This document shows positions 6,663 through 9,337 of a stretch of 9,337 nt of DNA, one piece after another. The notes beneath the pieces are model-generated. The model saw nothing but the letters and a program-made list of their open reading frames with translations. It made no database searches and was not told the DNA's origin. Both the position numbers and the translations under genes were made by a program. Positions within the stretch are counted from its first letter, which is position 1. Each line of letters begins with the position of its first letter. The stretch is from the NCBI GenBank assembly GCA_003522945.1, contig DPHR01000150.1, positions 473 through 9,809 of the forward strand, written 5' to 3'. The DNA is from Clostridiales bacterium. GTDB lineage: Bacteria > Bacillota > Clostridia > Oscillospirales > Oscillospiraceae.

Positions 6663-6698
6663 ATGCTGAAAAATGTTTCTTTCAGGGGGTAACACCGT

Positions 6699-7157
6699 AT
6701 GAAATGCCCGTTCTGCGGCTATGCGGAAAGCAAGGTCATCGACTCCCGCCCGGCGGACGAAGGCGCGTCCATCCGGCGGAGAAGAGAATGCCTCGCCTGC
6801 CAGCGCCGGTTCACAACGTATGAGGTCATGGAGCGCCTGCCGCTCGTCGTCGTCAAGCGCGACGGCAGCCGCCAGACGTTCGATAAAAATAAGCTCATCA
6901 ACAGCATGCTCAAAGCGTGCGAAAAGCGCTCCGTCGCCCTCGGCGATCTTGAGCGCATCGCCAACGAGATCGAGCAGGAGCTGCAGAACCGGCTCGAGCG
7001 CGAATGCCCGACGAGCGAGATCGGCGAAATGGTCATGAAGCGGCTCAAATCACTCGACGAGGTCGCCTACGTCCGCTTTGCCTCGGTCTACCGCCAGTTC
7101 AAGGATATCAACACCTTCATGGAAGAGCTGACGCATCTTCTGGAGGACAAGGCTTAA
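6699..7157 (+). CDS. nrdR: Transcriptional repressor NrdR
   Basis: NrdR senses ATP/dATP and represses ribonucleotide reductase genes by binding NrdR boxes. At 152 residues it has normal length. The N-terminal zinc ribbon uses C3, C6, C31 and C34 (CPFC and CLAC), with the basic RRRREC segment between. The ATP-cone domain occupies about 46-136, beginning LPLVVVKRDGSRQTFDKNKL and ending with the conserved EVAYVRFASVYRQFKDINTF. The ATG at 6699 has AGGGGG 9 bases upstream and a strong promoter of its own. No reductase gene is in the window, so it acts in trans. Its stop codon overlaps that of the convergent DUF4363 gene, leaving no room for a terminator between them. Confidence 0.97.
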   Translation: MKCPFCGYAESKVIDSRPADEGASIRRRRECLACQRRFTTYEVMERLPLVVVKRDGSRQTFDKNKLINSMLKACEKRSVALGDLERIANEIEQELQNRLERECPTSEIGEMVMKRLKSLDEVAYVRFASVYRQFKDINTFMEELTHLLEDKA

Positions 7158-7534
7158 AATACGCTCCGGAAGCTCACGTGCTCCATGGAGCCGATGCTCT
7201 GCAGATGCGCTTTGAGACATTCGATGGCGCTCTCGGCTGCGTCGGCGTCGTGCGTGAGGATCGGCTCGAGCGCGGCGTAAAAGGCGTCGGTCGCCGAATC
7301 CACCTCTGCGTGGCGGATCATGATGTGCGTGTAGTTCTCCGCGCCGTACCAGAGCTCGATGGCTTCGCGCAGCGAGGCCTCCGCGGCGTCGTAGTCCTCC
7401 GCGCGGCAGTATGTGAGCGCTTCGTCCGCGCTCGCCGTGAGAGAGCCGGTGAGAGAATCGATGTGCGCAATGTTCCACGCCGCCGCGCCGAAGAGCAGCG
7501 CGAGCAATACAGCCGCGGCGATAGCTTTTTTCAT
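7154..7534 (-). CDS. DUF4363-like membrane-anchored or exported protein
   Basis: A 126-residue protein with a positively charged start (MKK), one hydrophobic helix at about 4-20 (signal peptide or anchor), and a helical extracytoplasmic body. The body contains SLTGSLTASADEALTYCRAEDYDAAEASLREAIELW, the pattern of the DUF4363 family, which in Clostridia commonly sits directly after a DUF421 gene. The assignment comes from this pattern and the context. Its ATG overlaps the stop of the DUF421 gene in the arrangement ATGA (7531-7534), indicating translational coupling and probably a shared function at the membrane. The biochemical role is unknown. The 3' end overlaps the nrdR stop codon by 4 bases. 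Confidence 0.82.
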   Translation of the reverse strand: MKKAIAAAVLLALLFGAAAWNIAHIDSLTGSLTASADEALTYCRAEDYDAAEASLREAIELWYGAENYTHIMIRHAEVDSATDAFYAALEPILTHDADAAESAIECLKAHLQSIGSMEHVSFRSVF

Positions 7535-8211
7535 GGACTTTTCTCCCGTTTGGCAAAGTAGACGTTTCCGGTCGTATCACAGGTGAGCAGAAACACCTGT
7601 TCGGGGCTTTTCACACCCTGCCGGCGGCACTCGCCGCGCAGCCATTCCTCCGTTTTGCCGCATTTGCGAAGATTTTCGCGAAGCACCGTCCCGTCGCTGA
7701 TGAGGATATAAGGGTAGCCCGTCTCCGGCTCGGCGCAGCGGAGCTGCCCGGCAGTAACGGGGCGCTCTGCGGGCGTGAGGATAACGTTGAGCGTGCCGTC
7801 CGTTTCGAGAATGGCATATTCCACCGTGGAGAGATCGGTGACGCTCTGGGCGCGCAGTTCCTCGGTCAGCTCGTCCACGGAAAACCGGCAGCGGTGCATC
7901 TCCTTCTGGTTGATCTTGCCTTTCTCGATGAGAAAGCACGGCTTGCCGAAGAGCGCCGCACGCAGCTTCTGGCTGCGGAGCGTGACGCCGGAGAGAATGA
8001 GCTCCAGGCAGAAAAGCGTCAGAATGGAGACAAGGCCGTTCATCAGCGGAATGCCGATATCCTGCAGGGGGAGCGACGCTAAGTCCGCCACCAGTACGGA
8101 AACGACCAGCTCCGATAGCTCCAGCTCGCCGAGCTGCCGTTTTCCCAGAATGCGCATGCACAAAAGCAGCACCGTAAAAATGATGATGGTGCGAAACATT
8201 ACAATAGCCAT
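7531..8211 (-). CDS. DUF421 (YetF-like) membrane protein
   Basis: A 226-residue protein of the DUF421 family, close to the usual 220-240. Hydrophobic helices at about 3-18, 34-48 and 55-75 surround the signature MRILGKRQLGELELSELVVSVLVADLASLPLQDIGIPL. A soluble C-terminal domain follows, with GKPCFLIEKGKINQKEM and VEYAILETDGTLNVI. Related proteins are linked to spore or envelope stress in Bacillus, but the molecular role is not established. The start at 8211 (MAIVMFRT) is chosen by homology to the family N-terminus; no good ribosome site is visible, and the ATG at 8199 is possible. The frame stays open far upstream, antisense to guaA, which is a composition effect. It is divergent from guaA with only 30 bases between starts and is coupled to the DUF4363 gene downstream. 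Confidence 0.9.
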   Translation of the reverse strand: MAIVMFRTIIIFTVLLLCMRILGKRQLGELELSELVVSVLVADLASLPLQDIGIPLMNGLVSILTLFCLELILSGVTLRSQKLRAALFGKPCFLIEKGKINQKEMHRCRFSVDELTEELRAQSVTDLSTVEYAILETDGTLNVILTPAERPVTAGQLRCAEPETGYPYILISDGTVLRENLRKCGKTEEWLRGECRRQGVKSPEQVFLLTCDTTGNVYFAKREKSP

Positions 8212-8241
8212 AGAAATATTTTGACCCAAGGAGAGTAAATT

Positions 8242-9222
8242 ATGAGCGAAGAAAAAAAGATCGGCGGGCGCGCCTTCGGTGAGACGCTGAATGTCGAAAA
8301 GTTCATCGAAGAGCAGGTCGCGCTCATCCGTGAGCAGGTCGGCGACGGCAAGGTGCTTCTGGCTCTGTCCGGCGGCGTGGACAGCTCCGTTGTGGCGGCG
8401 CTGCTGCTCCGTGCCATCGGCGATCAGCTCTACTGCGTGCATGTGAACCACGGTCTCATGCGCAAGGGCGAGAGCGAGCAGGTCATCAAGGTCTTCCGCG
8501 AAGAACTGGGCGCCAATCTTACCTACGTGGACGCGACCGACCGCTTCCTCGATAAGCTTGCGGGCGTTTCGGAGCCCGAGCGCAAGCGCAAGATCATCGG
8601 CGAGGAGTTCATCCACGTCTTTGAAGAAGAGGCCGCCAAGCTCCAGGGCATCCACTTCCTCGGCCAGGGCACGATCTACCCCGACATCGTCGAGAGCGAC
8701 AAGGGCGTCAAGGCGCACCACAACGTCGGCGGTCTGCCCGAAAAGCTCGGCTTTGAGCTTGTCGAGCCGGTGAAGTACCTCTTCAAAGACGAGGTCCGTC
8801 AGGTCGGCGAGGCGCTCGGCCTGCCGCACAGCATGGTGTGGCGTCAGCCGTTCCCCGGCCCCGGCCTCGGCGTCCGGTGCATCGGCGCGATCACCCGCGA
8901 CCGTCTCGCCGCCGTGCGTGAGTCCGACGCCATCCTCCGCGAGGAGTTCGCGAAGTCCGGCATGGACGCGAAGGTCTGGCAGTACTTCACGATCGTCCCC
9001 GACATCCGCACCACCGGCGTCGTGGACGGTAAGCGCACCGAGCTCTGGCCGGTCATCATCCGCGCCGTGAACACCACCGATGCCATGACCGCGAGCGTCC
9101 CCCGTCTTGACTGGGAGCTTCTCGAGACCGTCACGCGCCGCGTGCAGGCCGAGGTCCCCGGCGTCAGCCGCGTCCTCTACGACCTCAGCCCCAAGCCCCC
9201 CGCGACCATTGAGTGGGAATGA
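8242..9222 (+). CDS. guaA: GMP synthase, ATP-pyrophosphatase/dimerisation subunit (no glutaminase domain)
   Basis: Converts XMP to GMP by adenylation and amination, the last step of de novo GMP synthesis. The 326 residues match only the C-terminal two thirds of classical GuaA (about 510-525). The ATP-PPase domain has the P-loop LALSGGVDSSVVAALL (about 39-54) and HVNHGLMRKGE, followed by GQGTIYPDIVES. The dimerisation domain has RQPFPGPGLGVR and ends in the conserved PPATIEWE. The ATG at 8242 has AAGGAGAG 6 bases upstream, and the DUF421 gene begins 30 bases further up on the other strand, so no glutaminase domain is fused or adjacent. The short N-terminal extension before the ATP-PPase core is natural for a free-standing subunit. 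A separate GATase subunit elsewhere, as in archaeal two-subunit enzymes, or ammonia use is required. The 3' end is intact. Confidence 0.94.
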   Translation: MSEEKKIGGRAFGETLNVEKFIEEQVALIREQVGDGKVLLALSGGVDSSVVAALLLRAIGDQLYCVHVNHGLMRKGESEQVIKVFREELGANLTYVDATDRFLDKLAGVSEPERKRKIIGEEFIHVFEEEAAKLQGIHFLGQGTIYPDIVESDKGVKAHHNVGGLPEKLGFELVEPVKYLFKDEVRQVGEALGLPHSMVWRQPFPGPGLGVRCIGAITRDRLAAVRESDAILREEFAKSGMDAKVWQYFTIVPDIRTTGVVDGKRTELWPVIIRAVNTTDAMTASVPRLDWELLETVTRRVQAEVPGVSRVLYDLSPKPPATIEWE

Positions 9223-9337
9223 GAAAAAAGTGAACATGAGGGGCTGAAAAGCCTTGAAAACACTCACTTTTTGAAAATCTTATTTCCCATTTGATAGCAA
9301 AATGATAGCAGATACTAAAGCCATTTTGTTTGTTCTT
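9223..9337. other. A+T-rich tail after guaA, possible left end of an integrated element
   Basis: By hand count 38 of 115 bases are G or C, a sharp drop from the visibly G+C-rich genes. It starts exactly at the guaA stop. It contains inverted repeats and two direct copies of TGATAGCA (9292-9299 and 9303-9310), 11 bases apart. No gene is identifiable. The guaA 3' end is an established target for tyrosine-integrase genomic islands, so this may be an attL junction; no integrase is visible within the window. Confidence 0.4.
9225..9272 (+). other. Inverted repeat directly after guaA (possible terminator or recombination-site arms)
   Basis: AAAAAGTGA (9225-9233) is the exact reverse complement of TCACTTTTT (9264-9272). 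A smaller hairpin, GGCT-GAAA-AGCC, lies inside (9242-9253). A second inverted pair brackets the first: TGGGAA at the guaA stop (9214-9219) and TTCCCA (9284-9289). The form would suit a terminator, but its position at a known integration site also suits arms of a recombination site. Neither role is proven. Confidence 0.45.

Noticed and set aside
6534..6695. N-terminal extension of the 78-residue minus-strand protein to 132 residues
   Set aside because: The added codons cover the nrdR promoter and A+T-richer spacer; the perfect ribosome site lies before the ATG at 6533.
8150..8241. Purine or other riboswitch before guaA
   Set aside because: The spacer is 30 bases and the preceding sequence is coding for DUF421 on the other strand; no aptamer-like conserved core was seen.
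7531..9267. Single 578-codon minus-strand frame joining the DUF421 protein to a long N-terminal extension
   Set aside because: The first 352 codons are antisense to guaA, a clear conserved enzyme, and the encoded residues are V/D/A/L-rich composition shadow. The family N-terminus begins at 8211.
9237..9337. Minus-strand coding tail of an integrase ending near guaA
   Set aside because: A minus-strand frame is open across the segment, but no integrase motif is visible in about 100 bases, so no gene can be supported.

Overview
The window looks like chromosomal DNA from a G+C-rich member of the Clostridia, most likely an Oscillospiraceae-type gut bacterium. This rests on the mix of genes (holA next to comEC, an RNase M5 with the clostridial tail domain, NrdR, a DUF421-DUF4363 pair), Bacillota-style Shine-Dalgarno sequences, and CTCTC/CAGTC double-hairpin repeats of a kind I associate with that family. 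The family-level placement is an inference. Most of the window is housekeeping DNA, not a defence or metabolic island.

Layout, left to right. Positions 1-1498 hold the 3' part of alaS (editing and C-terminal domains), closed by a strong terminator. A HIT-family nucleotide hydrolase follows (1559-1900). Positions 1901-2187 (287 bases) carry no gene: they hold three copies of a double-hairpin repeat, two of them arranged as a 131-bp MITE-like inverted element, then a terminator-like hairpin and a pair of possible operator sites. A plus-strand run of overlapping or nearly abutting genes comes next: a 71-residue XRE-type regulator, comEC (DNA-uptake channel), holA (clamp-loader delta subunit) and an RNase M5 gene (rnmV). 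The last extends about 44 codons antisense to a small two-helix membrane protein on the minus strand (6297-6533). nrdR follows under a well-formed extended -10 promoter. Its stop codon overlaps that of a minus-strand DUF421-DUF4363 pair (7154-8211). Divergent from that pair, after only 30 bp, is guaA, encoding a GMP synthase that consists of the ATP-pyrophosphatase and dimerisation domains without the glutaminase domain.

The last 115 bases after guaA drop to about one third G+C (38 of 115 by hand count) and contain inverted and direct repeats exactly at the guaA 3' end, a known integration hotspot. The window may therefore end just inside an integrated element. I found no convincing new multi-gene system. 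The items most worth a second look are the double-hairpin repeats, the paired operator-like sites before the XRE-comEC genes, the rnmV antisense extension, and the guaA 3' junction.
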